A stretch of DNA of 64,000 nt, taken from positions 5,654,001 to 5,718,000 of the forward strand of contig JBBCGH010000001.1 in the NCBI GenBank assembly GCA_037200445.1. The letters run 5' to 3'. Source of the DNA: Alphaproteobacteria bacterium (lineage in GTDB: Bacteria; Pseudomonadota; Alphaproteobacteria; Rhizobiales; Xanthobacteraceae). Below are positions 18,637 through 28,381 of the stretch, piece by piece. The position numbers and the translations under genes are program-made. The first letter of the stretch is position 1; each line of letters opens with the position of its first letter. The notes under the pieces were generated by a model. That model saw nothing but the letters and a program-made list of their open reading frames with translations. It ran no database searches and was not told the DNA's origin.

Positions 18637-19365
18637 GTGAATTACCGGTGGAACTGGAGCGTCCTGTTCCAGGAGCCCTATTTCGGCTGGATGCTGTCGG
18701 GACTGCGCTGGACCATTCTGGTCACGGTCTGCGCATGCTCGATCGGCCTTGCGATCGGCACCGTGATCGGCGTCGCGCGCACGCTGCCGAGCCGCACCGC
18801 CCGCCTGCTCGGGACTACCTACGTCGAGCTGTTTCGCAACGTGCCGGTGCTGGTGCAGCTTTTCCTCTGGTTCTACGTGCTGCCTGAGCTGGTGCCGGAT
18901 GATTGGGGCCGCTGGCTCAAGCGCGACCTGCCGCTGCCGGAGTTCTGGACCTCGATCGTGTGCCTTGGCTTCTACGCGGCTTCGCGCATCGCCGAGCAGG
19001 TCCGCTCCGGCATTCAAGCTGTGCCGCGCGGGCAGCTAGCCGCCGCGCTCGCAAGCGGCCTCACGCTCACGCAAGCGTATCGGCTGGTCCTGCTGCCGAT
19101 TTCGTTCCGCATCATCATTCCGCCGCTGACATCCGAGTTTCTCTCGATCATCCGCACTTCGTCGGTCGTTCTCACCATCGGCCTGCTCGAATTGACGGCG
19201 CAGAGCCGGCAGATCGAGAACCATACCTTCCAGGGGTTCGAAAGCTTTGCCGCCGCAACCGCGCTCTATGTGGCGATTGCGCTGGTTGCCACGTTCGCGA
19301 TGCGGCTTGTCGAACAGCGAATGGCGATCCGCGGCTTCGTTGCGCAGGGGAGCCTTGCGCAATGA
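18637..19365 (+). CDS. Polar amino-acid ABC transporter permease (GltJ-like)
   Basis: 242 residues from GTG 18637, six bases after the binding-protein stop. Five or so membrane segments; [20 protein letters not shown] and the coupling loop [21 protein letters not shown] are family hallmarks. Longer than many relatives because of an insert after [11 protein letters not shown]. Overlaps the next permease by four bases. Confidence 0.88.
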   Translation: MNYRWNWSVLFQEPYFGWMLSGLRWTILVTVCACSIGLAIGTVIGVARTLPSRTARLLGTTYVELFRNVPVLVQLFLWFYVLPELVPDDWGRWLKRDLPLPEFWTSIVCLGFYAASRIAEQVRSGIQAVPRGQLAAALASGLTLTQAYRLVLLPISFRIIIPPLTSEFLSIIRTSSVVLTIGLLELTAQSRQIENHTFQGFESFAAATALYVAIALVATFAMRLVEQRMAIRGFVAQGSLAQ

Positions 19366-20018
19366 ACACGTTCGACTGGGGCGTCATCGTCCGCGCGCTG
19401 CCGTTCCTGTGGGAGGGCATGAAAATCAGCCTGCTGCTGACCGCGGCAGGGATCGCGGGCGGCATCGTGTTTGGCACCGTGCTGGCTACGCTGCGGCTGT
19501 CGCCGATCCGCGCGCTCACCGCGCTCGCAAGCCTCTATGTCAATACGTTCCGCTCGCTGCCGCTCATTCTGGTGTTGTTCTGGTTCTATTTCCTGATGCC
19601 GCTTGCGGTCGGGCGCCCGATCGGCGCGTTCCCGTCGGCGATCACGGCCTTTATTCTGTTCGAGGCCGCGTATTTCTGCGAAATCATCCGCGCCGGCATG
19701 ATGAGCGTGCCGCGCGGACAGGTATTCGCCGCCAAGGCAACCGGCATGACCAACCTGCAGGTTTTGTGCTTTGTTGTCCTGCCGCAGGCATTTCGCGCGA
19801 TGGCGCCCGTGATGCTGACCCAGAGTATCGTGATGTTTCAGGATACCTCGCTCGTCTACGTCATTACGCTGCGCGACTTCATGACTGCTGCGAGCGTTGT
19901 CGCCAATCGCGACGGGCGCGTGATCGAGCTCTATTGTTTCGCCGCGGCGGTCTATTTCGTGATCTGTTTTGCGGCCTCGCTCGCGGTGCGCGCAAACCAG
20001 CCGCAGGCCGCCGCATGA
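19362..20018 (+). CDS. Polar amino-acid ABC transporter permease (GltK-like)
   Basis: 218 residues from ATG 19362 ([15 protein letters not shown]). Coupling loop [22 protein letters not shown] and terminal segments [13 protein letters not shown] typical of the second permease in Glt/Aat systems. Overlaps both neighbours by four bases. Confidence 0.88.
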   Translation: MNTFDWGVIVRALPFLWEGMKISLLLTAAGIAGGIVFGTVLATLRLSPIRALTALASLYVNTFRSLPLILVLFWFYFLMPLAVGRPIGAFPSAITAFILFEAAYFCEIIRAGMMSVPRGQVFAAKATGMTNLQVLCFVVLPQAFRAMAPVMLTQSIVMFQDTSLVYVITLRDFMTAASVVANRDGRVIELYCFAAAVYFVICFAASLAVRANQPQAAA

Positions 20019-20755
20019 GCGCGCCGATGATCGCCGTCGAGGACGTCGACAAGTGGTACGGCGCCACGCATGTCCTGAAGGACTGCAGCCTGACGATCGC
20101 GCGCGGCGAGGTCGTCGTCGTCTGTGGCCCGTCGGGATCGGGCAAATCGACGCTGATCAAGTGCATCAACGGGCTGGAACCGATCCAGAAAGGGCGCATC
20201 CTTGTCGATGGGATCTCGGTCGGCGAGCGCAAGACCGATCTGCCGAAGCTGCGCGCCCGCATCGGCATGGTGTTTCAGCATTTCGAGCTTTATCCGCACA
20301 TGGATGTGCTGGCGAACATTTGTCTCGCGCAGCGCCATGTGCTCAAGCGTCCGCAGGCCGAAGCCGAGGCGCGCGCCCGCGCGCTGCTCGAGCGGGTCGG
20401 CCTCGCCGACAAGGCGAATGCGCATCCGAGCGACCTCTCCGGCGGCCAGCAGCAACGCGTGGCAATCGCACGTGCCCTTGCGATGGATCCGATCGCGATG
20501 CTGTTCGACGAGCCGACCTCGGCGCTCGATCCCGAAATGATCAGCGAGGTGCTCGACGTGATGGTGAGCCTTGCGCGCGAGGGCATGACCATGATTGTCG
20601 TCACGCACGAAATGGGCTTTGCCCGCGCCGTCGCCGACCGCGTCGTGTTCATGCACGAGGGCCGGATCGTGGAGGCGCGGGCGACAGCCGATTTCTTCCG
20701 TCAGCCGGAGAGCGAACGCGCGCGGCTGTTCCTCTCGAAAATTCTCGCGCATTAG
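20015..20755 (+). CDS. Polar amino-acid ABC transporter ATP-binding protein (GlnQ/GltL-like)
   Basis: 246 residues from ATG 20015. Walker A GPSGSGKS at 38-45, signature LSGGQQQR at 141-148, Walker [11 protein letters not shown] from about 164. Drives the two permeases just upstream. The next gene, hyuB, starts 24 bases after its stop with its own GGAGG site. Confidence 0.9.
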   Translation: MSAPMIAVEDVDKWYGATHVLKDCSLTIARGEVVVVCGPSGSGKSTLIKCINGLEPIQKGRILVDGISVGERKTDLPKLRARIGMVFQHFELYPHMDVLANICLAQRHVLKRPQAEAEARARALLERVGLADKANAHPSDLSGGQQQRVAIARALAMDPIAMLFDEPTSALDPEMISEVLDVMVSLAREGMTMIVVTHEMGFARAVADRVVFMHEGRIVEARATADFFRQPESERARLFLSKILAH

Positions 20756-20779
20756 TGTTGGAAAGTCTGGAGGTCGCGT

Positions 20780-22459
20780 GTGGCTGAGCGAAGCATGAGT
20801 AGAGCGGACGACGCAGCAGCCGAGGTGTTCGATCCGGTCACGCTCGAGATTTTCTGGAGCCGCCTGATCTCGATTGCCGACGAGGCGGCCGCAGGCCTCC
20901 TGCGCACCGCCTTTTCCACGATTGTGCGCGAGTCGAACGACTACGCCACCGTGCTGATGGACCGCAACGGCAGTTCGTTGTCCGAGAACACCGGCGGCAT
21001 CGCGTCATTCTCCTGCATCCTGCCGCGCACCACCAGGACGTTCCTCGAACGCTTTCCGGCCGAGACCTGGCGGCCGGGCGATTGCGTCATCACCAACGAC
21101 CCCTGGCTTGCCACAGGCCACCTGCCGGATTTCACGTTCGTCAGTCCGATCTTTCATCACGGCGCGCTGGTCGGCTTTGCCGGCTCCATTGCGCATTCTC
21201 CTGACGTGGGCGGCGCGCTGTGGTCGGCCGACTGCCGCGAGCTGTTCGAGGAGGGGATTCGCATTCCGCCGATCCGCTTCCTGCGCGAGGGCCGGCGCAA
21301 CGACGAGTTGGTCGATATCCTGCTCTCGAACGTGCGTGTGCCGCGTCAGGTGCTGGGTGATCTCGAAGCGCAGGTGACGGCGAACGAGGTTTGCGTCCGC
21401 CGTATCGAAGAGTTTCTCGGCGATATCGGCCTCGCCGACCTGCAAGGACTAGCCGCCGCCATCCACACGCGGGCCGACGCCGCAATGCGTCGTGCCATCG
21501 CGGCGGTTCCCGAGGGCACCTATCGCGCCACGCTGGAAGCAGACGGCTTCGACGAGCAGATCACCCGGATCGAATGCAGCGTATCGGTCAACGGCGATCA
21601 CATGCACATCGATTATGCGGGCACGTCGCCGCAGATTGATCGCGGGATCAATTGCGTCTTCAACTACACGCATGCCTATTCGGTTTATCCGGTCAAATGC
21701 GCGCTCGATCCGTTCACGCCGCGCAATGAGGGTTCATACCAGGCGATCACCGTGGCCGCGCCAGAGGGCTCCATTCTCAATCCGCGATTTCCCGCTCCTG
21801 TCGGCGCGCGGCAACTAACCGGCCATCTGCTCGCGGGCGCGATCTACCGCGCGCTCGCCGATGTCATTCCCGACCGCATCATCGCGGAGAGCGGTGCTGC
21901 GCCCTCGATGCGCGCACTGTTCAGTGGGGTCGACCGCAATGGCGACCATTTCAGTCAGGTGCTGTTTGCGACCGGCGGCATGGGCGCCTCGCCACATCGC
22001 GACGGACTGCCGACGACCTCGTTTCCGACCAATGTTGGCGCCGGCAGCATTGAGGCGTTCGAAAGCGTCTCGCCGCTGGTGGTGTGGCGCAAGCAGCTGC
22101 GCCCGGATTCCGGCGGCGCTGGCCGCTTTCGCGGCGGACTCGGGCAGGAGGCGGAGATCGAAGTCCGTTCGCCGTCTTCGGTACGGCTCTCCTTGTTGTC
22201 GGACCGGCGCGATCACCCGGCGCTTGGTGTGCTCGACGGCCGCTCCGGCGCGCCTGCGCTGATCGAATTCGGTGACGGTACGCGTCCGCATCCCAAGTCT
22301 CGCACCACCATCGCGACCGGAACGCGGCTGCGCATGATCTATGCGGGCGGCGGCGGCTATGGCGATCCGACATCGCGTGACGCCGAGGCGCTCGCGCGCG
22401 ATCTGCGCGATGGCTACGTCACGCCCGAGGCCGCGCGCACGCAATACGGGGCGAAGTAG
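20780..22459 (+). CDS. hyuB: Hydantoinase B / oxoprolinase family protein
   Basis: 559 residues from GTG 20780, six bases after GGAGG at 20769-20773. FDPVTLEIFWSRL at the start, RESNDYATVLMD, a TNDPWLATGHLPD segment and the C-terminal GGGGYGDPTSRD are hallmarks of HyuB. With HyuA it forms ATP-dependent enzymes that open or carboxylate cyclic amides and ketones: N-methylhydantoinase, 5-oxoprolinase, acetone or acetophenone carboxylase. Following a polar amino-acid importer in one operon, a five-membered lactam or hydantoin substrate is plausible. Confidence 0.88.
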   Translation: MAERSMSRADDAAAEVFDPVTLEIFWSRLISIADEAAAGLLRTAFSTIVRESNDYATVLMDRNGSSLSENTGGIASFSCILPRTTRTFLERFPAETWRPGDCVITNDPWLATGHLPDFTFVSPIFHHGALVGFAGSIAHSPDVGGALWSADCRELFEEGIRIPPIRFLREGRRNDELVDILLSNVRVPRQVLGDLEAQVTANEVCVRRIEEFLGDIGLADLQGLAAAIHTRADAAMRRAIAAVPEGTYRATLEADGFDEQITRIECSVSVNGDHMHIDYAGTSPQIDRGINCVFNYTHAYSVYPVKCALDPFTPRNEGSYQAITVAAPEGSILNPRFPAPVGARQLTGHLLAGAIYRALADVIPDRIIAESGAAPSMRALFSGVDRNGDHFSQVLFATGGMGASPHRDGLPTTSFPTNVGAGSIEAFESVSPLVVWRKQLRPDSGGAGRFRGGLGQEAEIEVRSPSSVRLSLLSDRRDHPALGVLDGRSGAPALIEFGDGTRPHPKSRTTIATGTRLRMIYAGGGGYGDPTSRDAEALARDLRDGYVTPEAARTQYGAK

Positions 22460-22462
22460 GCG

Positions 22463-24556
22463 ATGACCGAACGCACGGTTCGCGTCGGCGTCGATGTCGG
22501 CGGCACATTCACCGATCTCGTGCTGCACGATCCGCGGCGCGATCTCGTCCATACCGGCAAGCTGCTCACGACGCCCGACGATCCGAGCGAAGCAATCGTT
22601 ATCGGCATCCAGCGGCTGCTGAAGGAGACGTGCCTCAACGCCTCCGAACTGCACAGCATTGTGAACGGCACCACGCTGGTTACCAACACGGTGATCGAGC
22701 GGACCGGCGCGGCGGTAGGCCTCATCACCACCGAGGGCTTCCGCGATGTGATCGAGGTCGGGCGCGAAACCCGCTACGACCTCTACGATCTGTTTCTCGA
22801 AGCGCCGCCGACCCTCGTGCCGCGCTACCGGCGGCGCGAAATCAAAGAGCGCATGGATTTCGAGGGGCAAGCCCTCGTGCCGCTCGATGAAGCCGCTGTC
22901 GCCGCCACTGCGCGCGAGATGGTCGAGCGTGATGGCGTCGAGGCGATCGCGATCTCGTTCCTGCATGCCTATCGCAATTCCGTGCATGAGCGCCGCGCCG
23001 CCGAGATCATTCGCGGCCTCTATCCGGACCTTCCGCTAACGCTTTCGTCGGAGGTCGCGCCCGAGATCCGCGAATTCGAGCGCACCAGCACGGCCTGCGC
23101 CAATGCCTACGTGCAGCCGCTGATGCGCCGCTATTTGGACCGGCTCGAGACAAAGCTCGGTGCAATTGGCTTTGCGGGCCGGCTCTACGTCATGCTGTCG
23201 GGCGGCGGCATTGCGGCCGTGCAGGAGGCGCGGGAATTCCCGATCCGACTGATCGAATCGGGGCCCGCAGCCGGTGCGATGGCGGCTTCCTTCCTGGCCC
23301 GCCTTGCCGGACTCGACCGGGTCGTCTCGTTCGACATGGGCGGGACCACGGCCAAGATGTGCCTGGTCGAGAACGGCGCACCCGATCACAAATTCGATTT
23401 CGAGGCCGGGCGGGTCCGCCGCTTCGTCAAAGGCTCCGGCTTGCCGCTCAAGGTCTCGGTCGTCGACATGATCGAGATCGGCGCGGGTGGCGGGTCGATC
23501 GCACGCGTTGAACCCTCATCCGGATTGATGAAGGTCGGTCCGCGCAGCGCGGGCGCAAAGCCCGGCCCGGTATGTTACGGCCTCGGCGGCGCCGAGCCGA
23601 CGGTGACGGATGCCGATCTTGTTCTGGGCCGGCTCAATCCAGACTATTTCCTTGGCGGCGAAATGCATCTCGACCTGAACGGCGTGCGCCGTGCATTCAA
23701 GGACGGCGTCGCGAAGGATTTGAAAATCCCCGCGATGGACTCCGCGCTCGGCGTCCAGCGCATCGTCGACGAAACCATGGCCGCCGCAACCCGGATGCAT
23801 CTCGCCGAGAAGGGCCGCGATCCGCGCCGCTACACGCTGATCGCCTTCGGCGGTGCCGGGCCGGTGCATGCCTATAATCTCGCGCGCCTGCTCAAGATGA
23901 AGCGCCTCGTCGTCCCGCTCGGCGCGGGCGTTGCGTCGGCGCTCGGATTCCTGGTGGCACCGCCCGCGACCGACATGGTGCGCAGCTATGTGGCGCGGCT
24001 CGAACGCCTCGACTGGGATCACGTCAACACGCTGTTCGCCGCCATGACCGAGGAAGGCTCGCGCCTGCTCAGCGAAGCGGGAGCCGACTTCGCCGCGATC
24101 GCGCTGCGGCCGACCGCCGATATGCGGCACGTCGGTCAGGGGTTCGAGATACCCGTGCGGCTTCCCTCGACCAAACTTGGCCCCGGCGATCTTCCGGCGA
24201 TCCGCGCGGCGTTCTTTGCCAGCTATCGGGAACGTTTCGGGCGCGTGGTCGAGGACTCGCCGGTCGAGGCGCTGAGCTGGCGTCTCGCTTGCGTTGCGCC
24301 CGGACAGGACATCCGCATCAGGCCGGCCGCCGGCGGCGCTGCCACGGCATCAAGCGCGCATCACGGAACGCGCGACGTGCTGTTCGAAGGAGTAGGGCTG
24401 CTGCAATGCGCCGTCTATGACCGCTATGCGCTTGCGCCCGGCACGACATTCGACGGCCCGGCTCTCGTCGAGGAGCGGGAGTCGACCTGCTGCATCGGGC
24501 CCGACGCGCACGTGACCGTCGATCGGTTTCTCAACCTGGTGATCGACCTGAGTTGA
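22463..24556 (+). CDS. hyuA: Hydantoinase A / oxoprolinase family protein
   Basis: 697 residues. GVDVGGTFTDLVL at about 8-20 and FDMGGTTAKMCLVE near 289 are the two phosphate-binding loops of the ASKHA ATPase fold; HSIVNGTTLVTNTVIER and FGGAGPVHAYNL are further HyuA marks. It is the ATP-using partner of HyuB, three bases upstream. Last gene of the plus-strand operon, ending seven bases before the convergent Bug gene. Confidence 0.9.
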   Translation: MTERTVRVGVDVGGTFTDLVLHDPRRDLVHTGKLLTTPDDPSEAIVIGIQRLLKETCLNASELHSIVNGTTLVTNTVIERTGAAVGLITTEGFRDVIEVGRETRYDLYDLFLEAPPTLVPRYRRREIKERMDFEGQALVPLDEAAVAATAREMVERDGVEAIAISFLHAYRNSVHERRAAEIIRGLYPDLPLTLSSEVAPEIREFERTSTACANAYVQPLMRRYLDRLETKLGAIGFAGRLYVMLSGGGIAAVQEAREFPIRLIESGPAAGAMAASFLARLAGLDRVVSFDMGGTTAKMCLVENGAPDHKFDFEAGRVRRFVKGSGLPLKVSVVDMIEIGAGGGSIARVEPSSGLMKVGPRSAGAKPGPVCYGLGGAEPTVTDADLVLGRLNPDYFLGGEMHLDLNGVRRAFKDGVAKDLKIPAMDSALGVQRIVDETMAAATRMHLAEKGRDPRRYTLIAFGGAGPVHAYNLARLLKMKRLVVPLGAGVASALGFLVAPPATDMVRSYVARLERLDWDHVNTLFAAMTEEGSRLLSEAGADFAAIALRPTADMRHVGQGFEIPVRLPSTKLGPGDLPAIRAAFFASYRERFGRVVEDSPVEALSWRLACVAPGQDIRIRPAAGGAATASSAHHGTRDVLFEGVGLLQCAVYDRYALAPGTTFDGPALVEERESTCCIGPDAHVTVDRFLNLVIDLS

Positions 24557-24562
24557 GCGCGA

Positions 24563-25555
24563 TCAATTCTTGATACTGATGCCGCGCGAGCGGATGATTT
24601 CGCCCCATTTCGCCGACTCCTTGGCGTAGTAGACGGGGAAGTCTTCAGGCGTGCCGGCAGCGACGATCACGCCCTGCTTCGACAGCGGCTCGCGTGCCTC
24701 CGGCGATTTGAGCGCGGCAATGAGCGCGGTGCTGAGCGTTTTGATGATCGCCGGCGGGGTCGCCGCCGGCGCCAGTAACGCGACATCGGTCGACGACTGG
24801 AATCCCGGCACGCCCGCCTCCGCGATGGTCGGAAGGTCGGGCGCGGCCGCTATGCGTTCCGTCGTGCTGAGGCCGAGCGTCCGGAGCTTGCCGCCCTCCG
24901 CCATCGGCAGCGCAACGACCGAGTCAGAGAATCCGGCGTTGACCTCGCCGGCGACCAGCGCTTGCAGCGCAGGTCCGCCGCCGCGATACGGCACATGCAA
25001 CATGCCGAGTTTCGTCATGGACAGGAGAAGCTCCATCGCCATATGGCTCGAGCCGCCCGGCCCGGACGACTCGAAGCTCACGCCGTCCGGCTGACGCGCC
25101 CGTACGTAATCGAGGAAGCTTTTCACGTCGGTGACCGGAACCGACGGGTGTACGCACAGGACCTGCGGACTGGTTGCCACGAGGCCGATCCCGGTAAACG
25201 CCTTGTCGCTGTCATAGGGCAGTTTGCCGAGCAGGTAGGGCGCCATCGCGTAGGTGCTGTTGGTCCCCAGCAGCAGCGTGTAGCCGTCCGGCTCGGATTG
25301 CGCGACGGCGGTGTGGCCGATGGTGCCGGACGCGCCGGGACGGTTTTCGACCACCATCGTCTGCCCAAGCTCGGCACCCATCCGCTGCGCGAGGATGCGC
25401 CCGATCACGTCGGTGATGCCGCCTGGCGGCCACGGAACGATCAGCTTGATCACGCGTGACGGATAGGCCGCCTGCGCGGCCACGCGCCGCGTCGCCGCCA
25501 GTCCGGCGGCAGCAAAGGCAGACAACAAAAGGCTGCGGCGGGAAAATGGCGTCAT
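24563..25555 (-). CDS. Tripartite tricarboxylate transporter substrate-binding protein (Bug/TctC), orphan
   Basis: 330 residues from ATG 25555 (MTPFSRRSLLLSAFAAAG); the frame continues upstream without family-like sequence. Twin-Arg-type signal, then YPSRVIKLIVPWPPGGITDVIGR and NRPGASGTIG, the Bug fold marks. Bug proteins bind carboxylates or amides in the periplasm. No TctA/TctB membrane genes are nearby, so it is an orphan receptor. Divergent from the aminotransferase gene across 133 bases. Confidence 0.9.
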   Translation of the reverse strand: MTPFSRRSLLLSAFAAAGLAATRRVAAQAAYPSRVIKLIVPWPPGGITDVIGRILAQRMGAELGQTMVVENRPGASGTIGHTAVAQSEPDGYTLLLGTNSTYAMAPYLLGKLPYDSDKAFTGIGLVATSPQVLCVHPSVPVTDVKSFLDYVRARQPDGVSFESSGPGGSSHMAMELLLSMTKLGMLHVPYRGGGPALQALVAGEVNAGFSDSVVALPMAEGGKLRTLGLSTTERIAAAPDLPTIAEAGVPGFQSSTDVALLAPAATPPAIIKTLSTALIAALKSPEAREPLSKQGVIVAAGTPEDFPVYYAKESAKWGEIIRSRGISIKN

Positions 25556-25688
25556 GCGATTTCCTTCATCGCCCCGGGCTTCCGAGAGGAGCGTCATTGT
25601 AGCAGAATATGGTTGAGCCGGCCGACTGAACACACAACCGGCAAGTCGCAACGTCCGTCGCAACAACTTCTCGCCGACCAAAAACCAT

Positions 25689-26837
25689 ATGCCCAGACCA
25701 CTGGCCGAGCGTGTCGTCGGACTGAAACCCTCGGCGACGGTCGAAATGACGGAGCGGGTGCGCAACGCGCGCGCGGCCGGCCGTAAAATCATCGGACTAT
25801 CCAGTGGCGATCCGAACATCGAAACCGATCCCCGCATTATCGCGGCGGCTGAGCGCGCGATGCGCGGCGGCGACACGCACTATGGCTCGCCCGCCGGACT
25901 ACCGGCGTTGCGTGAAGCGATTGTCCGCCGCGACGCCGTTCGCTCGGGCGTGTCCTACGATCCGGCCGACGTGATCGTGACGCCGGGTGGAAAATTTGCG
26001 CTGCTCACCGCGCTGATGGGCACCATTCAGGCCGGCGACGAAGTGCTCATTCCCGAACCCGGCTGGGTGAGCTACGGCCCCTGTGTCCGCCTGTGCGGCG
26101 GCACGCCGGTCGAGATCTCGATGCTCGACCGCATCGATGCGTCGGCGCTTGAGCGCGCCGTCTCGCCGCGTACCAGGGCGATCATCGTCAATTCGCCGGT
26201 CAACCCGACCGGCCGCGTGTTCACGGCGGCCGAGATCGCGGCGGTGCTGGCGTTCGCCAAGCAACACGATCTGTGGATTTTGTTTGATCAGGTCTATTGC
26301 GATCTGCTCTACGAGGGCACTTTCCCAAGCCCGCAGCGGATGCCGGGCGGGCAGGAGCGCGTCTTCGTCATCGACAGCCTGTCGAAAACCTTCGGCATGA
26401 CCGGATGGCGCCTCGGCTATCTGCTCACGCCGCCTGGCCTTTCGAAGACGATCCTCAAATTCATCCAGCACTCGATCTATTGTGTTCCGGGCTTCATCCA
26501 GGCCGCCGGCATCACGGCGCTTTCGCTCGAAAACGAACTGGTGCCGCGCTATCGCCGCACGTTTCGTGCGCGGCTCGAGACGGCGGCAACGCGCCTGTCT
26601 GCCGTGCCCGGCATTGCCTGTAGTGTACCACCTGCGACCTTTTATCTGTTCCCGTCGGTCGCCGCGCCGGACGCCGAAGTGGCGAAGCGATGGCTCGACA
26701 CGATCGACGTCGCAACGGTGCCCGGCTCATCGTTCGGCGCATCGGGTGCAGGACACTTGCGTCTTTCGCTGACATGCTCGGACAGCGAGCTCGACGATGC
26801 ACTCGACCGTATCGCGCGGATCGGAATAGCGGCTTGA
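25689..26837 (+). CDS. Pyridoxal-phosphate aminotransferase, class I/II (AspC-like)
   Basis: 382 residues, the normal size. GDPNIETDPR at the N-terminus, NSPVNPTGR (substrate/PLP contact), and DSLSKTFGMTGWRLGYL with Lys233 as the Schiff-base residue. Converts an amino acid and a keto acid, probably aspartate, aromatic or alanine type. The following genes code for an amino-acid importer, so it may deaminate the imported compound. Confidence 0.88.
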   Translation: MPRPLAERVVGLKPSATVEMTERVRNARAAGRKIIGLSSGDPNIETDPRIIAAAERAMRGGDTHYGSPAGLPALREAIVRRDAVRSGVSYDPADVIVTPGGKFALLTALMGTIQAGDEVLIPEPGWVSYGPCVRLCGGTPVEISMLDRIDASALERAVSPRTRAIIVNSPVNPTGRVFTAAEIAAVLAFAKQHDLWILFDQVYCDLLYEGTFPSPQRMPGGQERVFVIDSLSKTFGMTGWRLGYLLTPPGLSKTILKFIQHSIYCVPGFIQAAGITALSLENELVPRYRRTFRARLETAATRLSAVPGIACSVPPATFYLFPSVAAPDAEVAKRWLDTIDVATVPGSSFGASGAGHLRLSLTCSDSELDDALDRIARIGIAA

Positions 26838-26878
26838 ACTCAAGAAATGCGGCCGTCAATAGCCGCCGGAAAACCACG

Positions 26879-27682
26879 ATGATGGCTCTTCGTTTTCTTC
26901 ACACCGTCTTGGCGCTGACAGCGCTTGCCGCAACCGCCGTCACGGCGGCCGCGCAGGCGCCGCAGGGGACACTCGCAAAGATCAAGGAACGCGGGAAGCT
27001 GCTTGCCGGCGTGAAGCTCGATACGCCGCCATTCGGGCTCCTCGACGACAAGAACGAGCCTGTCGGCTTCGACATCGATCTCGTGCGCAGCATCGGGGCG
27101 CGCATCGGCGTTCCGGTCGAACTCGTGAAGGTGACGTCGGCGACCCGCATTCCGCTGCTGGTGAGCGGCAATGTCGATCTCGTGGCGGCCTCGATGACGC
27201 ACACCCGCGAGCGCGACAAGGCGATCGACTTCAGCATCACATACTACACCGGTGGCCAGTCGCTGATGGTGCCGAAGGCCAGCACCATCACCGGGGTCAA
27301 GGATCTCGGCGGCAAACAAGTTGCCGTGCAGCAGGGCACGACGCTTGAGAAGAATCTCGCGGCGGCCGCCCCGACGGCAAAGATCATCGCTTTCCGCGAC
27401 TACACAGCCGCATGGCTCGCGCTAGCACAGGGCCGCGCCGACGCATTCACCGGCAGCCTCAACGTGCTGCAGGGGTTCCTCAAGGACAATCCGAATTTCA
27501 AGATCGTCGGCGAGATGTTCAGCGTCGAGCCGTTCGGCGTCGGCGTGCGCCAGGGCGATTCCGATCTGCGCGACGAGATCAATTTCGCGCTGCAGGATCT
27601 ATGGACCTCGGGCGAATACGCGTCGCTTTATCGCAAATGGTTCAACGCCGATCCGACGATGCCGATCGAGGTGTGGCCGTGA
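26879..27682 (+). CDS. Amino-acid ABC transporter substrate-binding protein
   Basis: About 267 residues from ATG 26879 (a second ATG follows directly). Signal peptide ending TAAAQA, then LAKIKERGKLLAGVKLDTPPFG, a family 3 binding protein start. The PVGFDIDLVRSIGARIGV and LVAASMTHTRERDKAIDFS blocks are typical. Forty-one bases after the aminotransferase stop, followed by two permeases. Confidence 0.88.
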   Translation: MMALRFLHTVLALTALAATAVTAAAQAPQGTLAKIKERGKLLAGVKLDTPPFGLLDDKNEPVGFDIDLVRSIGARIGVPVELVKVTSATRIPLLVSGNVDLVAASMTHTRERDKAIDFSITYYTGGQSLMVPKASTITGVKDLGGKQVAVQQGTTLEKNLAAAAPTAKIIAFRDYTAAWLALAQGRADAFTGSLNVLQGFLKDNPNFKIVGEMFSVEPFGVGVRQGDSDLRDEINFALQDLWTSGEYASLYRKWFNADPTMPIEVWP

Positions 27683-27706
27683 GGAGCTTCGGGGTTTCCT
27701 GAGGAC

Positions 27707-28381
27707 ATGCCGTACCGATTCGACTGGGCGCCGATCTGGGCCAATCGCGACCTGATCGTCGACGGTTTCCTCATGACGATTGCGCTGTCGGCGCTCGGGC
27801 TCTGTCTCGCGCTCATTGTCGGCGTGATCTTCGGGACGGCCGGTTCGTCGACACGGCGCGCGCTTCGCACATGCGCCGCGGCTTACGTCGAAGTCATGCG
27901 CAACATTCCGCTACTGGTGCACATGTACTTCTGGTACGTCGGGCTGGCGTTTCTTCAGCTTCCGCCGTTCGCCTGCGCGGTCGCGGCCCTCACGCTCTAT
28001 TCGGGAGCCTACGTTGCCGAGGCGGTCCGCTCGGGTCTCGGCGCGGTCCCGCGCGGTCAGCGGCTGGCCGCGCTCGCCACGGGCCTGACGCCCCGGCAAT
28101 CGCTTTTGTATGTGGTCTATCCGCAAGCCCTACGCATCATCACGCCCTCGCTCGCAAGTCTGTGCTCGCAGCTCATCAAGGATTCCTCGCTCGCGTCCGT
28201 GATCGCGGTCGCCGAGCTGACCTATCAGGCCTCGGCCATCGAGGGGCAGACGTTCCGGACGTTCGAGGTCTACATCACGATCTCGCTGCTCTATCTCGCG
28301 CTCGTGACGGTCGTGACCTACGGGCTGTTGTTGGTGCCGGTCGCGCGCGACCGGCCGATGCAGGGCTTGAGCGATGCCTGA
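27707..28381 (+). CDS. Amino-acid ABC transporter permease
   Basis: 224 residues from ATG 27707 after GAGGA. Membrane segments and EVMRNIPLLVHMYFWYVGL, VPRGQRLAALATGLTPRQSLLYVVYP (coupling loop) and SSLASVIAVAELTYQA. First of two permeases, overlapping the second by eight bases. Confidence 0.88.
   Translation: MPYRFDWAPIWANRDLIVDGFLMTIALSALGLCLALIVGVIFGTAGSSTRRALRTCAAAYVEVMRNIPLLVHMYFWYVGLAFLQLPPFACAVAALTLYSGAYVAEAVRSGLGAVPRGQRLAALATGLTPRQSLLYVVYPQALRIITPSLASLCSQLIKDSSLASVIAVAELTYQASAIEGQTFRTFEVYITISLLYLALVTVVTYGLLLVPVARDRPMQGLSDA

Noticed and set aside
21815-22987. 390-residue minus-strand frame
   Set aside because: Antisense to hyuB/hyuA, Arg/Asp-rich, no ribosome site or neighbours.
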